This document shows positions 25,251 to 34,099 of a stretch of DNA of 64,000 nucleotides, piece after piece; the stretch's first letter is position 1, and each line of letters starts with the position of its first letter. A program made the translations under genes and the position numbers. This DNA is from Pseudomonadota bacterium (GTDB lineage: Bacteria; Desulfobacterota; Desulfovibrionia; Desulfovibrionales; Desulfovibrionaceae). The stretch is taken from assembly GCA_023419375.1 (NCBI GenBank), contig JAEZYD010000056.1, positions 62,001 to 126,000 of the forward strand. Reading direction: 5' to 3'. A model generated the notes under the pieces. It saw nothing but the letters and a program-made list of their open reading frames with translations. It ran no database searches and had not been told where the DNA came from.

Positions 25251-27290
25251 ATGAAACCGAGGATGCGCAAATACGGCCCGACCATGGCCGCCCCGATGTT
25301 TCCGGCGGCCCGTACGCTGAAGGCCCATATTGTTGCGGCCTGCATGATAGCGGCCTGTGTCATGCTGTCAGCGGCTGCCTTGCCCGCCCATGCGGCTGAC
25401 GGCCAGCAAAACACCGCCGTCAGACCGGACAGAACGTGGTTTATAGATGAAACAGGCTTCCACGCCTCTGCCCACGCCAACATGTCGTGCGCAGACTGCC
25501 ACGCCGAACAGGCCGACCACCAGCACCCACGGGCAGACAAGCTCAACAAGCCCGCCAGCACGGCATTTGACAGGGAAACCTGCCTGCAATGCCACGGCGA
25601 AGTTGAAGACAATCTGGCAAAAGGGATGCACGGCGGCAAACCGGTAATGAAAACGCAGGACTACAATAACTGCGTTACCTGTCACAACCCGCACTATGTT
25701 CTCGCGCCCGAGGCCAGAGCCAAGGGCCTGCGCCCTGTGGGCGACATGAGCCAATCCTGCGGCGTGTGCCACAAGGCTCAGACAAATCTGCCCAAACCAG
25801 CGCCCGATGTGGCCGCCTGCCTTTCCTGCCACGGGCTCAAGACCGGCAAGGGCATGCTTCCCGTTGATGGGGCTGCTGGTGGCATAGCTGCTGGCGCGGC
25901 AATCTCAGCCGGCAAGACTCAGGGCCGTTCCACAGCCGCGCCTGTGGCCTTCAACAAAGGCAAGGAGCCGCAAGGGCCGGTGATGTGCCTCTCTTGTCAC
26001 GGGCCGGAATCAAGTGCTGCCGCGCCAGCCGGGGCCATGCCCAGAATTTCCGCCGAAGGCATGAAATCCATGACCCACGGCGACATGAACTGCCTCACCT
26101 GCCACAAGGATGCGGCACGCTATCCTCACAACAGGCAGGAGCGCGTCAACTGCCTCACCTGCCACACACGGCATGACGAAAAGAAAATCCATGATGCCCA
26201 CAGCAATGTGAGCTGCGGGGCGTGCCATCTTTCCGGCGTCACCCCTGTGCTCAAGAACGGCAAGGTTGATTATGTCATCAATCCGGGGCCGCTCAACGTG
26301 CACTCCATGACGCTTGCCAGCGGCACAGCCTCCTGCGTGCGCTGCCACAGCGCCGCCCCAGTCGCTACCGTGGCTGGGAGCGCAGATTCTGGCGGCTCCA
26401 CAAGCGGCTTTGCGGGCAACGGCAAGGTTGGCGCGGCCAACGCCGTACTGCCGCCCAAGAGCGTGCTCTGCATGGGCTGCCACGCTGCCACGCTCAGTGT
26501 GCAGGACACCCCCAGCCAGATCGGTCTTGGTGTATTTGCGCTGGTATTTGCTGGCCTTGGGCTGTTCTGGCTCTCCAGCGCCAATCTGGGCAATGGTTCG
26601 CCGCAAAAGCCTCAGACTGCTGATGCCGCAACAGGCCAAAGCCACGGCTGCCCCGCGCCGCACCAGCATGCAAACGCAGAAAACCGCTGGGCGGCCCTGT
26701 GCTGCGACGTATTCCTGCAACGGCGGCTCTACCGCGAATCCCCCCTGCGTTGGGCCGTGCATGCGCTCATATTCTTCCCCTTCCTGTTCCGCTTTGTCTG
26801 GGGCCTGCTGGGCCTGACGGGTTCGCTCCTGTCGCCTGCGCAGGAATGGCCATGGCTGCTGCTGGATAAAAACTGGGGCCTCGGCGCATTCCTCTTTGAC
26901 CTGAGCGGGCTTGCCCTGCTGCTGGGTCTGCTGCTGGCCGCCGTGCTGTGGCGGCGTGAAAAAAGCGCAGCTGTCAACGCGCCCCGCCACGACTGGCTTG
27001 CGCTGTATCTACTGCTGGGCATCACGCTGACAGGCTTTGTGCTTGAAGGCATGCGCATAGCCCTCACGGGCATGCCGGATGGCAGCGGCTATGCCTTTGC
27101 CGGGCATGCGCTGGCGCTGGGTCTTGCTCCTCTGGGGCAGGCAACGCTGGCGCGCGTCTACGGCTGGGGCTGGTACGTCCATGCGGTGCTCACCGCGCTG
27201 ACAGTGGCCTACATACCCTTCAGCCAGTTGCGCCACATGTTCACGGCTCCCCTGTTCCTGCTTGTTCAGACCATTCGAGGCCGCCACTAA
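25251..27290 (+). CDS. 11-haem c-type cytochrome fused to cytochrome b-like membrane domain
   Basis: 679 residues. A signal sequence ending near AHA (about residue 49) is followed by a periplasmic region with eleven CxxCH sites. The C-terminal part has about five TM helices: one near IGLGVFALVFAGLGLFWL, then four after residue 500. Histidines in WAVHALIF, WYVHAVLT and QLRHMF could ligate b haems as in NarI, DsrM or HdrE subunits. The next two genes encode a lipoyl carrier and an HdrD-like protein. The natural reading is a membrane electron conduit joining a cytoplasmic thiol/disulfide enzyme to quinone or periplasmic cytochromes. Fusion of a multihaem domain to an HdrE-type anchor is unusual. 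The ATG follows GAGGAG and starts 10 bases after lipA ends. Confidence 0.82.
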   Translation: MKPRMRKYGPTMAAPMFPAARTLKAHIVAACMIAACVMLSAAALPAHAADGQQNTAVRPDRTWFIDETGFHASAHANMSCADCHAEQADHQHPRADKLNKPASTAFDRETCLQCHGEVEDNLAKGMHGGKPVMKTQDYNNCVTCHNPHYVLAPEARAKGLRPVGDMSQSCGVCHKAQTNLPKPAPDVAACLSCHGLKTGKGMLPVDGAAGGIAAGAAISAGKTQGRSTAAPVAFNKGKEPQGPVMCLSCHGPESSAAAPAGAMPRISAEGMKSMTHGDMNCLTCHKDAARYPHNRQERVNCLTCHTRHDEKKIHDAHSNVSCGACHLSGVTPVLKNGKVDYVINPGPLNVHSMTLASGTASCVRCHSAAPVATVAGSADSGGSTSGFAGNGKVGAANAVLPPKSVLCMGCHAATLSVQDTPSQIGLGVFALVFAGLGLFWLSSANLGNGSPQKPQTADAATGQSHGCPAPHQHANAENRWAALCCDVFLQRRLYRESPLRWAVHALIFFPFLFRFVWGLLGLTGSLLSPAQEWPWLLLDKNWGLGAFLFDLSGLALLLGLLLAAVLWRREKSAAVNAPRHDWLALYLLLGITLTGFVLEGMRIALTGMPDGSGYAFAGHALALGLAPLGQATLARVYGWGWYVHAVLTALTVAYIPFSQLRHMFTAPLFLLVQTIRGRH

Positions 27291-27320
27291 GGCCTAAACC
27301 ATCACATTAAGGAGTAAATC

Positions 27321-27746
27321 ATGGAAATTGCCGGATACAACATGCCCGAGGAACTGTACTACGACCAGTACCACTTCTGGACCCGCGTGGACGGCGATGA
27401 GCTGGTCATCGGCATGGACGACTTTGCCGAAAAGCTGGCGGGCCAGATCGTCTTTGTGCAGCTGCCCTTTGTGGGCAAGGCCGTCACCGCAGGCAAAAAG
27501 TTCGCCAAGGTGGAATCGGGCAAATGGCTTGGCACCGTCTACAGCCCCGCTGACGGCGAAATCACGGCAGTCAACGAAGAGCTGGAGGCCAACCCAACCC
27601 TCATCAACGGCGACTGCTACGGCAAGGGCTGGATGTACAGGATCAAACCCGCCGACATGAGCCAGATCAATACCCTCATTCACGGCGGTAAGGACGTTCT
27701 TGAAGCCTGGCTGCAAGAGGACATCAAGAAGTTCAAAAAGGATTAA
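27321..27746 (+). CDS. GcvH-like lipoyl carrier protein
   Basis: A 141-residue protein of the glycine cleavage H fold. The lipoylation site is Lys68 in VESGKWLG, followed by SPADGEI, the usual hairpin end. No P, T or L glycine cleavage genes are nearby. The gene lies between a membrane cytochrome and an HdrD-like protein and upstream of a dedicated ligase and LipS-type proteins. That is the context of lipoate-binding proteins (LbpA) in sHdr-type sulfur metabolism, not of glycine cleavage. The ribosome site is AAGGAG. Role as a redox-active lipoyl carrier is inferred from context. Confidence 0.85.
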   Translation: MEIAGYNMPEELYYDQYHFWTRVDGDELVIGMDDFAEKLAGQIVFVQLPFVGKAVTAGKKFAKVESGKWLGTVYSPADGEITAVNEELEANPTLINGDCYGKGWMYRIKPADMSQINTLIHGGKDVLEAWLQEDIKKFKKD

Positions 27747-27749
27747 ATC

Positions 27750-29018
27750 ATGCGTCACACAGCATTCAGCATACGACAGCGCATGGCGCTCGACGCCTGC
27801 ACCGAATGCGGGCAGTGCCTGACCGTGTGTCCGGCGGTGGCGGCATCGGGCGATGCGGATCTTTCGGCTCAGGTGCGTATGGACAACCTGAAAAAGCTCC
27901 TGCGCGACCGCAATTTCTTCTGGCGGGCCTTGGGCGAAGTGCTGGGGCGCGAACCTCTGGCCACGCCGGAACGCCTCAAGGAGTACGGCACTTCTGTGTT
28001 TCGCTGCTCGCTCTGCGGCGATTGCGAGGAAGTATGCCCCGCTGGCCTGCCCCTCAAAAATCTGTGGCTCGCCCTGCGCGAAGAACTTTCGCGCACGGGC
28101 GACGCCCCGGAAAAAATCCGCATGATCCGCACCAACCTTGAAGACAGCCACAATGTCTTTGCCGAAGACAACGATGAGCGCGGCGACTGGGTGGACGACA
28201 TGCGCAAGCCTCCCAAGGGCGGCGGACAGAAGGCCAGGGCTGAAGTGGTCTATTTTACGGGCTGCGTGGGTGCGTACTTTCCGCTGGCGCAAAAAATCCC
28301 CATGGCCTTTGTGGAAATTCTGGAAGCCGCAGGCGTGGATTTTACCATCATGGCCGGCGATGAATGGTGCTGCGGCTTCCCGCTTGTGGGTTCCGGCCAG
28401 AGCGCCGACCTGCCCGCCATCATCAAACATAATGTGGAGGCAGTGAAGGCTAAGGGGGCGCGCAAGGTCGTGTTTACCTGCCCCTCCTGCTACCAGATCT
28501 GGCGCGAATCTTACCCGCCGGAATTCGAGCTGGCGCATGCCTCTGAAATGGTCATGCAGCTTGTGCTTGAAAACAAATTGCCCCTTGGCGAGCTGCCCAT
28601 GACAGTGACCTACCACGACCCCTGCGATCTGGGGCGCGGCGGGCGCGTGTTTGACGAACCGCGCGAGGTCATGGCGCGCATTCCCGGCCTGAAGCTTGTG
28701 GAAATGGAGCATAACAGGCGGCACTGCCTGTGCTGCGGCGGCGGCGGCAACCTGGAAATGATCGACCCCGATCTTTCGGCAGCCATGTCCAGGCGCAAGG
28801 TTGAAGAAGCCGTGCGCACCGGAGCGCAGGCAATTGTGACCAACTGCCAGCAGTGCGTGCGCACCATGACTACCTATGCCAAGCGCAACAAGGTGAACAT
28901 AGAAGTATTGGACATGAGCCAGCTTGTGGCCCGCTCGCTCCAGGCGCACGCCAACGAGGCAAAAGCCAGAGCCGCCAGTGCGGCGGAATCGGCTCAAGCG
29001 GTAAACGCCCCGGCGTGA
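27750..29018 (+). CDS. HdrD-like iron-sulfur protein with two CCG domains
   Basis: A 422-residue soluble protein. Two [4Fe-4S] ferredoxin motifs (CTECGQCLTVCP and CSLCGDCEEVCP) precede two CCG domains. The first includes FTGC, EWCCGFP and CPSC; the second includes HDPC, LCCGGGG and CQQC. CCG domains bind the noncubane cluster that cleaves disulfides in heterodisulfide reductase HdrD/HdrB, or serve related oxidoreductases (GlpC, LldE, TmcB, DsrK). It starts 4 bases after the lipoyl carrier and has no TM segment. With the cytochrome at 25251 acting as the HdrE-like partner, it could oxidise or reduce the lipoyl disulfide of the carrier. Confidence 0.85.
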   Translation: MRHTAFSIRQRMALDACTECGQCLTVCPAVAASGDADLSAQVRMDNLKKLLRDRNFFWRALGEVLGREPLATPERLKEYGTSVFRCSLCGDCEEVCPAGLPLKNLWLALREELSRTGDAPEKIRMIRTNLEDSHNVFAEDNDERGDWVDDMRKPPKGGGQKARAEVVYFTGCVGAYFPLAQKIPMAFVEILEAAGVDFTIMAGDEWCCGFPLVGSGQSADLPAIIKHNVEAVKAKGARKVVFTCPSCYQIWRESYPPEFELAHASEMVMQLVLENKLPLGELPMTVTYHDPCDLGRGGRVFDEPREVMARIPGLKLVEMEHNRRHCLCCGGGGNLEMIDPDLSAAMSRRKVEEAVRTGAQAIVTNCQQCVRTMTTYAKRNKVNIEVLDMSQLVARSLQAHANEAKARAASAAESAQAVNAPA

Positions 29019-29162
29019 CGGCAAGGGCAAACCATAATTCCCGGCGGGCAGACATGTACAGCATGAGCCACGGCCGCGAAAGAACGCAGCACAAACAGGG
29101 TGTAGACGCGGAATGGGCAAGCCGGACCGCAAGAGGCGCGTACACCCGATCAGGAGGCGCAT

Positions 29163-30743
29163 ATGCAATGGCGATTGCTTGATTTGCCGCCGCTTACGGC
29201 GGCGGAAAACATGGCCCTTGACGAGGTGCTGCTTGAAATTCGCGGCAGTGGCCGCTCACAGGATACGCTACGCTTTTTGCAGTTCAAACCGGCAACGGTG
29301 CTTGTGGGCTTTCACCAGTCCATTCAGGAAGAAATCCGCCTTTCCTACTGCCGCGAGCAGGGAATCGACATCAACCGCCGCATCACGGGCGGTGGCGGTC
29401 TGCTCTTTGATGAAAACCAGATCGGCTGGGAACTCATCTGCGACAAAGCCTTTTTTGGCGTGGGCATACCCAATGCCAATCTGTTCCGCCGCCTGTGCGA
29501 GCCTACCGTCACGGCCCTGCGCGGCATGGGCATTGACGCGGCTTTTCGCCCCCGCAACGACATAGAAGTAGCGGGCCGCAAGATATCCGGCACGGGCGGC
29601 ACGGACTGCGACGCGGCCTTTCTGTTCCAGGGTACGCTGCTGGTGGATTTTGACGTGGAAACCATGCTCAAATGCCTGCGCGTGCCAGTGGAAAAGCTGA
29701 AAGCCAAGGAGATTGATTCCGTTAAAAAGCGTGTCACCTGTCTGGCGTGGGAGCTTGGCCGCGTACCCGCCAGCGCCGACATCAAGGCTGCCCTTGCCGA
29801 TGCCTTTGAGCGGCACATGGGCATAAACCTCGTGCCCGGCGGCCTCACCGCCGAAGAGGAAGACCTGCTTGCCGAGCGCCTGCCCTATTTTCAGTCGCAG
29901 GAATGGATAGACATGGTGCGCCCCACCTATGAAAAAACAGAAGTGGTGCAGGGCGCGCGCAAATCGCCCTACGGCCTTGTGCGCGTGACCATGCAACTGA
30001 ACATGCCGCGCCGTGTGCTCAAAAACGTTTTTATTACCGGAGACTTTCTGTCTTTCCCCGCACGCGCGCTCTTTGACCTTGAGGCTGCCCTGCGCGGCCA
30101 GCCCCTGAATACGGAGCACCTCTGCGGCATCATCCACGACTTTTTCAACGAGGGGCACATAGCCATACCAGACATGAATGCGGAGGACATCTGCATTCCC
30201 CTGCGCATGGCAATGGAAAAAGCCGCCATTGCCCGCCACGGCATCCCCATTGAACACTGCAACCGCATCTTCACCACCAACGGCAATTTTGATCAGGTGC
30301 TGGCCGCCGGGCCGCAAGCCCTGCTGCTGCCCTATTGCGCCAAACTCAAGGACTGCGACCTCCGCTTTACCAAGGCCTGCCGCGCCTGCGGCGAATGCTC
30401 CGTGGGCGAAGCCTGGGCTCTGGGGCATGAACGCAAACTGCGCACGGTCTGCATAACCAACTTTGAAGATCTCATGGAAGAACTGGGCAAGCTCAAGGGG
30501 CAAGGCGTTTCCGCCTTCATCGGCTGCTGCTGCCAGCCCTTCTACATAAAGCATGCGGAAGATTTTGACCGCATGGGCCTGCCCGGTATTCTCATAGATA
30601 TAGAAAACACCACCTGCTACGAGCTGGATCAGAGCGAAGCCGCCCATCAGGGGCAGTTCCGCAGCCAGACGAGCCTTAACATGCCCCTGCTGCACTCCAT
30701 TTTGCGTGTGGCGCAGCAGGCGCAAGGCCACGCCGGGAGGTAA
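29163..30743 (+). CDS. Lipoate-protein ligase (LplA-LplB type) fused to DUF116
   Basis: 526 residues. Residues 1 to about 250 are an LplA catalytic domain with RRITGGGGLLFD and the active Lys140 (EVAGRKISGTGG). About 260-345 is the LplB-like accessory domain (PYGLVRVTMQLNMPRRVLKNVFITGD in part). The last 140 residues are a DUF116 domain with many cysteines (CDLRFTKACRACGECSVG, GCCCQPF), likely a metal or FeS site. The ligase with both parts matches the sLpl(AB) enzymes of the LipS1/LipS2 lipoate pathway. The DUF116 tail is an extra. The ribosome site is AGGAGG. The 144-base gap before it has no ORF I trust. Confidence 0.85.
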   Translation: MQWRLLDLPPLTAAENMALDEVLLEIRGSGRSQDTLRFLQFKPATVLVGFHQSIQEEIRLSYCREQGIDINRRITGGGGLLFDENQIGWELICDKAFFGVGIPNANLFRRLCEPTVTALRGMGIDAAFRPRNDIEVAGRKISGTGGTDCDAAFLFQGTLLVDFDVETMLKCLRVPVEKLKAKEIDSVKKRVTCLAWELGRVPASADIKAALADAFERHMGINLVPGGLTAEEEDLLAERLPYFQSQEWIDMVRPTYEKTEVVQGARKSPYGLVRVTMQLNMPRRVLKNVFITGDFLSFPARALFDLEAALRGQPLNTEHLCGIIHDFFNEGHIAIPDMNAEDICIPLRMAMEKAAIARHGIPIEHCNRIFTTNGNFDQVLAAGPQALLLPYCAKLKDCDLRFTKACRACGECSVGEAWALGHERKLRTVCITNFEDLMEELGKLKGQGVSAFIGCCCQPFYIKHAEDFDRMGLPGILIDIENTTCYELDQSEAAHQGQFRSQTSLNMPLLHSILRVAQQAQGHAGR

Positions 30744-30747
30744 CCCC

Positions 30748-31818
30748 ATGCGCGTACTCAACTGCGATGTTCTTGTGGTGGGCGGCGGCCCCGCCGGGTC
30801 AAGCGCCGCTCGGGCTGCGGCTCTGGCCGGGGCTTCCGTAATTGTTGCCGAAAGGCGGCGCATAGTGGGCAGGCCCGTACGTTGCGCGGAATACATCCCG
30901 GCCATGCTGGTTGGTCAGGCCAATGTGGGGAACGAATACATCGTGCAGCGCACAACGGGCATGCGCAGCTTTCTGCATGGCCGCTGCATACAGGATATGA
31001 GCGCTCCCGGCTGCGTGATCGACAGGGAAATGTTCGATCAGGCCCTTGCCCGCGCCGCCGTGAGCAGCGGCGCGAGGATTCTTCCCGGTCACGCCGCTGT
31101 TGGCCGCGAAGGCGGCGCGGGCGGCAAAGTGCTGCTGTCCGCGCCGAACAGCGCCACCGTGGGCGTGTCGGCCAAGGTTGTTATCGGGGCTGACGGCCCG
31201 GTTTCGCGCGTGGCGCGCTGGCTGGGCCTGCCCCGCCCGCACTGCCTGCCGTCCATACAGGTGCGTCTGCCCCTGCTGGAACAGCTGGAGCACACCCACA
31301 TCTATTTTGATGAAAGCATCCGCGCGGGCTACGCCTGGGTTTTCCCCAAGGGCAATGTGGCAAACGTGGGCCTCGGCATGCTGGCAACCCCCGGCACACC
31401 GGGCCTGCGCTGGGCGTTGCGGCGCTTTGTGCGCGGCATGGCCGGGCTTGGCCTTGTGGCCGACAGGCCGCTGGGCCTCACAGGCGGCTGGATACCCGCA
31501 GGATCGCCCCGCTCCTGCGTGTATGGCGACACTGTGCTTGCAGGCGATGCCGCAGGGCACACCCATCCCATCACAGGGGCCGGTATTTTTCAGGCTGTGG
31601 TGGGGGGCGAAATGGCTGGCCGCTGGGCCGCCAAGGCTGTGCTGGAGGGCGATCTGAGCCTCCTGCTGGGCTACGAGGAAGAATGGGCCGATTTTTATGG
31701 CGACGCACTGTCGCACGCGCACCAGCGCCGCCTGCTCTGGGAGGCGCATACGGGCGCGCTCGACAAAGCCATCAACCGATTCTGGATAGGATTCAGGGAA
31801 TACTATGCTGCAAGCTGA
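30748..31818 (+). CDS. Geranylgeranyl-reductase-like FAD oxidoreductase (LipT candidate)
   Basis: A 356-residue flavoprotein. It has the FAD dinucleotide motif VLVVGGGPAGSSAARAA and the GGR-family segments RPVRCAEY and YAWVFPKGNVANVGLG. The second FAD loop is LAGDAAGHTHPITGAGI. Such proteins reduce isoprenoid double bonds, but next to LipS-type radical SAM genes and a ligase the family member is LipT, proposed to supply electrons in alternative lipoate assembly. No polyprenyl genes are near. It starts 4 bases after the ligase stop with GGGAGG upstream, and its end overlaps the next gene by 14 bases. Confidence 0.78.
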   Translation: MRVLNCDVLVVGGGPAGSSAARAAALAGASVIVAERRRIVGRPVRCAEYIPAMLVGQANVGNEYIVQRTTGMRSFLHGRCIQDMSAPGCVIDREMFDQALARAAVSSGARILPGHAAVGREGGAGGKVLLSAPNSATVGVSAKVVIGADGPVSRVARWLGLPRPHCLPSIQVRLPLLEQLEHTHIYFDESIRAGYAWVFPKGNVANVGLGMLATPGTPGLRWALRRFVRGMAGLGLVADRPLGLTGGWIPAGSPRSCVYGDTVLAGDAAGHTHPITGAGIFQAVVGGEMAGRWAAKAVLEGDLSLLLGYEEEWADFYGDALSHAHQRRLLWEAHTGALDKAINRFWIGFREYYAAS

Positions 31819-32842
31819 ACAATCTGGCGGTGTTTCCGCCTCCGGCACTTACGGCGGCTACTATTCCTCGTGGCCGGCGGATATCCCCCCTGAACTGCGC
31901 TGGGATACTGCGCGGCTTGATGAAGCTCGTGAACTTTCGTGGAAAATCCACGGCAAAAAAATACTGTTCTATCTGCCCGGCATGTATGTACGTGACGGCG
32001 TGCAGGGGCAGTATCCGGCGCTTTCCATCACCGGGGCCAACTGCAGCCAGCAATGCGCCCACTGCGGCGGCAAGCTGCTGCTCAATATGCCTGACGTCAG
32101 CTCACCCCAACGGCTGTTGCAAAAATGCCGCGATCTGGTGGCGCAGGGCGCGCAGGGGGTGTTGCTTTCCGGCGGCTGCAACGGGCGCGGGCAAGTGCCG
32201 TGGCAGGATTTTACCGACACCATTGCGGCCATAAAGCAGGAAACCGGACTCTACATTTCCGTGCACTGCGGCATGGTGGACGACCGCGCGGCGCTGGCCC
32301 TGCGCCGGGCTGGCGTGGATCAGGCCCTGCTTGACGTTATCGGCAGCGAAAAGACCTATGCCAGCGTTTACCATCTGCCGGACGGCCCCCGCCTGCTGGA
32401 GCAAAGCCTTGAGGCTCTGGCCGCGGCAGAGCTGCCCGTGGTTCCGCACATTGTGGCGGGGCTGCATTTTGGACGGTTTGCGGGCGAGAACCACGCGCTG
32501 GAAATTCTGGCGCGCCACCCGCCCGAGCTGCTGGTGATCGTAGCCTATATGAACCTTGCAGGAACTGTGATGGAAAGTGTGCGCCAGCCAGACCCGCGCG
32601 GCGTGTGCGGCCTTGTGATCCGCGCGCGCGAGCTTATGCCGCAGAGCCAGATAAGCCTCGGCTGCGCCCGCCCGAGGCGGGACGCCAGCGCGCTGGAAGT
32701 TCTTTCGCTGCGGGCGGGCATCAACCGTATGGCCCTGCCCTCGCACGAGGCCGCCGCACTGGCTGCCCGCATGGGATTACAGGCGGAATTTCGCAAAACA
32801 TGCTGCTCGGTGCTGCTGGGCGAGGGAACAGAGGGCTGGTAG
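31805..32842 (+). CDS. Radical SAM protein, LipS1/LipS2-type lipoyl synthase subunit (first)
   Basis: 345 residues with the radical SAM cysteines 80, 84 and 87 (GANCSQQCAHCGG) and a biotin-synthase-like barrel. Further cysteines near the C-terminus (KTCCSVLLG) may bind a second cluster as sulfur donor. It overlaps the LipT-like gene by 14 bases, so translation is coupled. In the alternative pathway two radical SAM proteins together insert the two sulfurs into octanoyl groups. The pair here, next to the ligase and LipT-like genes, fits that set. Which of the two is LipS1 cannot be decided by eye. Confidence 0.75.
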   Translation: MLQAEQSGGVSASGTYGGYYSSWPADIPPELRWDTARLDEARELSWKIHGKKILFYLPGMYVRDGVQGQYPALSITGANCSQQCAHCGGKLLLNMPDVSSPQRLLQKCRDLVAQGAQGVLLSGGCNGRGQVPWQDFTDTIAAIKQETGLYISVHCGMVDDRAALALRRAGVDQALLDVIGSEKTYASVYHLPDGPRLLEQSLEALAAAELPVVPHIVAGLHFGRFAGENHALEILARHPPELLVIVAYMNLAGTVMESVRQPDPRGVCGLVIRARELMPQSQISLGCARPRRDASALEVLSLRAGINRMALPSHEAAALAARMGLQAEFRKTCCSVLLGEGTEGW

Positions 32843-32914
32843 CTCTCACCGCCAGGCCTGACTAAGTATTACTCGCACAAATCTTGCCGCAATAACTTTT
32901 GCTGGAGACAACAT

Positions 32915-34003
32915 ATGAGCCAAGCCACCCAACTTGAAAACCAATGCCCGGCCTGCTGGCAGCAAACCCAGCCCCAAAGCCCCGAGGTTGTGCGCATGAG
33001 CCTTGCCGCCGCCATGACGCTCGACTTCGCCCCCGGCTCCTTCTACCGCAACGCATGCCTTTCATGCATCAACCTGCTGCTGACCTATCGCTCTGGTTGC
33101 GCTGCAAAATGCGCCTACTGCGGCCTCTCTGGCGCAAAAGAAAAGAAGGAAAGTTCGAGCAAAAGCTTTATCCGCGTGACCTGGCCAGCATTTACCGTTG
33201 ATGAAATCGTGGCGGGCATTGTGCGGCGTCAGGAGCGCGTCAAGCGCATCTGCATTTCCATGCTTACCAACAGCCGCGCCCCGCGTGATGCCGCAGAGAT
33301 ATGCCGCCGCTTGCGACAGGCCATCGATATACCCGTTTCCATGCTGGTTTCGCCCACCATTCTTACCCGCAGAAACCTTGAAGAACTGCGCGATGCCGGG
33401 GCGGACAAGATCGGCGTAGCCATTGACCTTGCCACGCCGGAACTGTTTGACCACTACCGAGGGTCGGGGGTCGGTGGGCCGCACTCGTGGAAGCGCTACT
33501 GGCAGTGCCTTGGCGAGAGCCTGGACATTTTTGGTCAGGGAATGGCCGGGGCGCACTTTATGGTGGGCATGGGCGAAACAGAGCAGGACATGTGCCGCGC
33601 CATGCAGCGAGTGCACGACATGGGCGGCAACACGCATCTGTTTTCGTTTTTCCCCGAAGGGGGTTCGCCTCTGGCGCACCGCCTGCCGCCGCCCATTGAC
33701 CAGTACCGACGCATTCAGCTGGCGCGCTGGCTCATCGACAATGACCACGCCAATGAGCGGTTCTTCACCTATAACGACCGCCACGCCCTCACGGGATACG
33801 GCCTGCCCAAGGCTGATCTGGATGCAGTCATTGATGCGGGCGAACCGTTCCGCACCTGCGGCTGCACCGGGCGCGATGGCGAGGTGGCCTGCAACCGCCC
33901 CTACGCCAATTCACGCCCAGGGCCGGGAATCCGCAACTATCCTTTCAAACCTGAAGAGGCGGATGTGCGCCACATCCGCCTGCAAATGGGCTTGCCCGCC
34001 TGA
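32915..34003 (+). CDS. Radical SAM protein, LipS1/LipS2-type lipoyl synthase subunit (second)
   Basis: 362 residues with radical SAM cysteines 62, 66 and 69 (GCAAKCAYCGL). Extra cysteines occur early (CPAC at 11-14, CLSC at 48-51) and late (FRTCGCTG, EVACNRPYANS), fitting an auxiliary cluster. The C-terminal CNRPYANSRPGPGIRNYPF is distinctive. It follows the first radical SAM gene after 72 bases, with ribosome site GGAG. It would act with its neighbour as a two-component lipoyl synthase. A role in another sulfur-insertion reaction cannot be excluded. Confidence 0.75.
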   Translation: MSQATQLENQCPACWQQTQPQSPEVVRMSLAAAMTLDFAPGSFYRNACLSCINLLLTYRSGCAAKCAYCGLSGAKEKKESSSKSFIRVTWPAFTVDEIVAGIVRRQERVKRICISMLTNSRAPRDAAEICRRLRQAIDIPVSMLVSPTILTRRNLEELRDAGADKIGVAIDLATPELFDHYRGSGVGGPHSWKRYWQCLGESLDIFGQGMAGAHFMVGMGETEQDMCRAMQRVHDMGGNTHLFSFFPEGGSPLAHRLPPPIDQYRRIQLARWLIDNDHANERFFTYNDRHALTGYGLPKADLDAVIDAGEPFRTCGCTGRDGEVACNRPYANSRPGPGIRNYPFKPEEADVRHIRLQMGLPA

Positions 34004-34099
34004 TGCGGGCGCAGGCGGCCCTTGCCCGTACGCCCCTGCTGGTGCGGGCCGCCTGTTGCAAATATTGCCCGATCATCCACAAGGGAATACGCTGCAAAC

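Noticed and set aside
27321..27746. Glycine cleavage system as the role of the GcvH-like protein
   Set aside because: No gcvP or gcvT nearby; neighbours are a cytochrome, an HdrD-like protein and lipoate assembly genes.
27294..30905. Very long minus-strand frames (624 and 545 residues) opposite the lipoyl carrier, HdrD-like and ligase genes
   Set aside because: The plus-strand genes carry cofactor motifs and ribosome sites; the minus frames have none and read as His/Ala-rich shadows.
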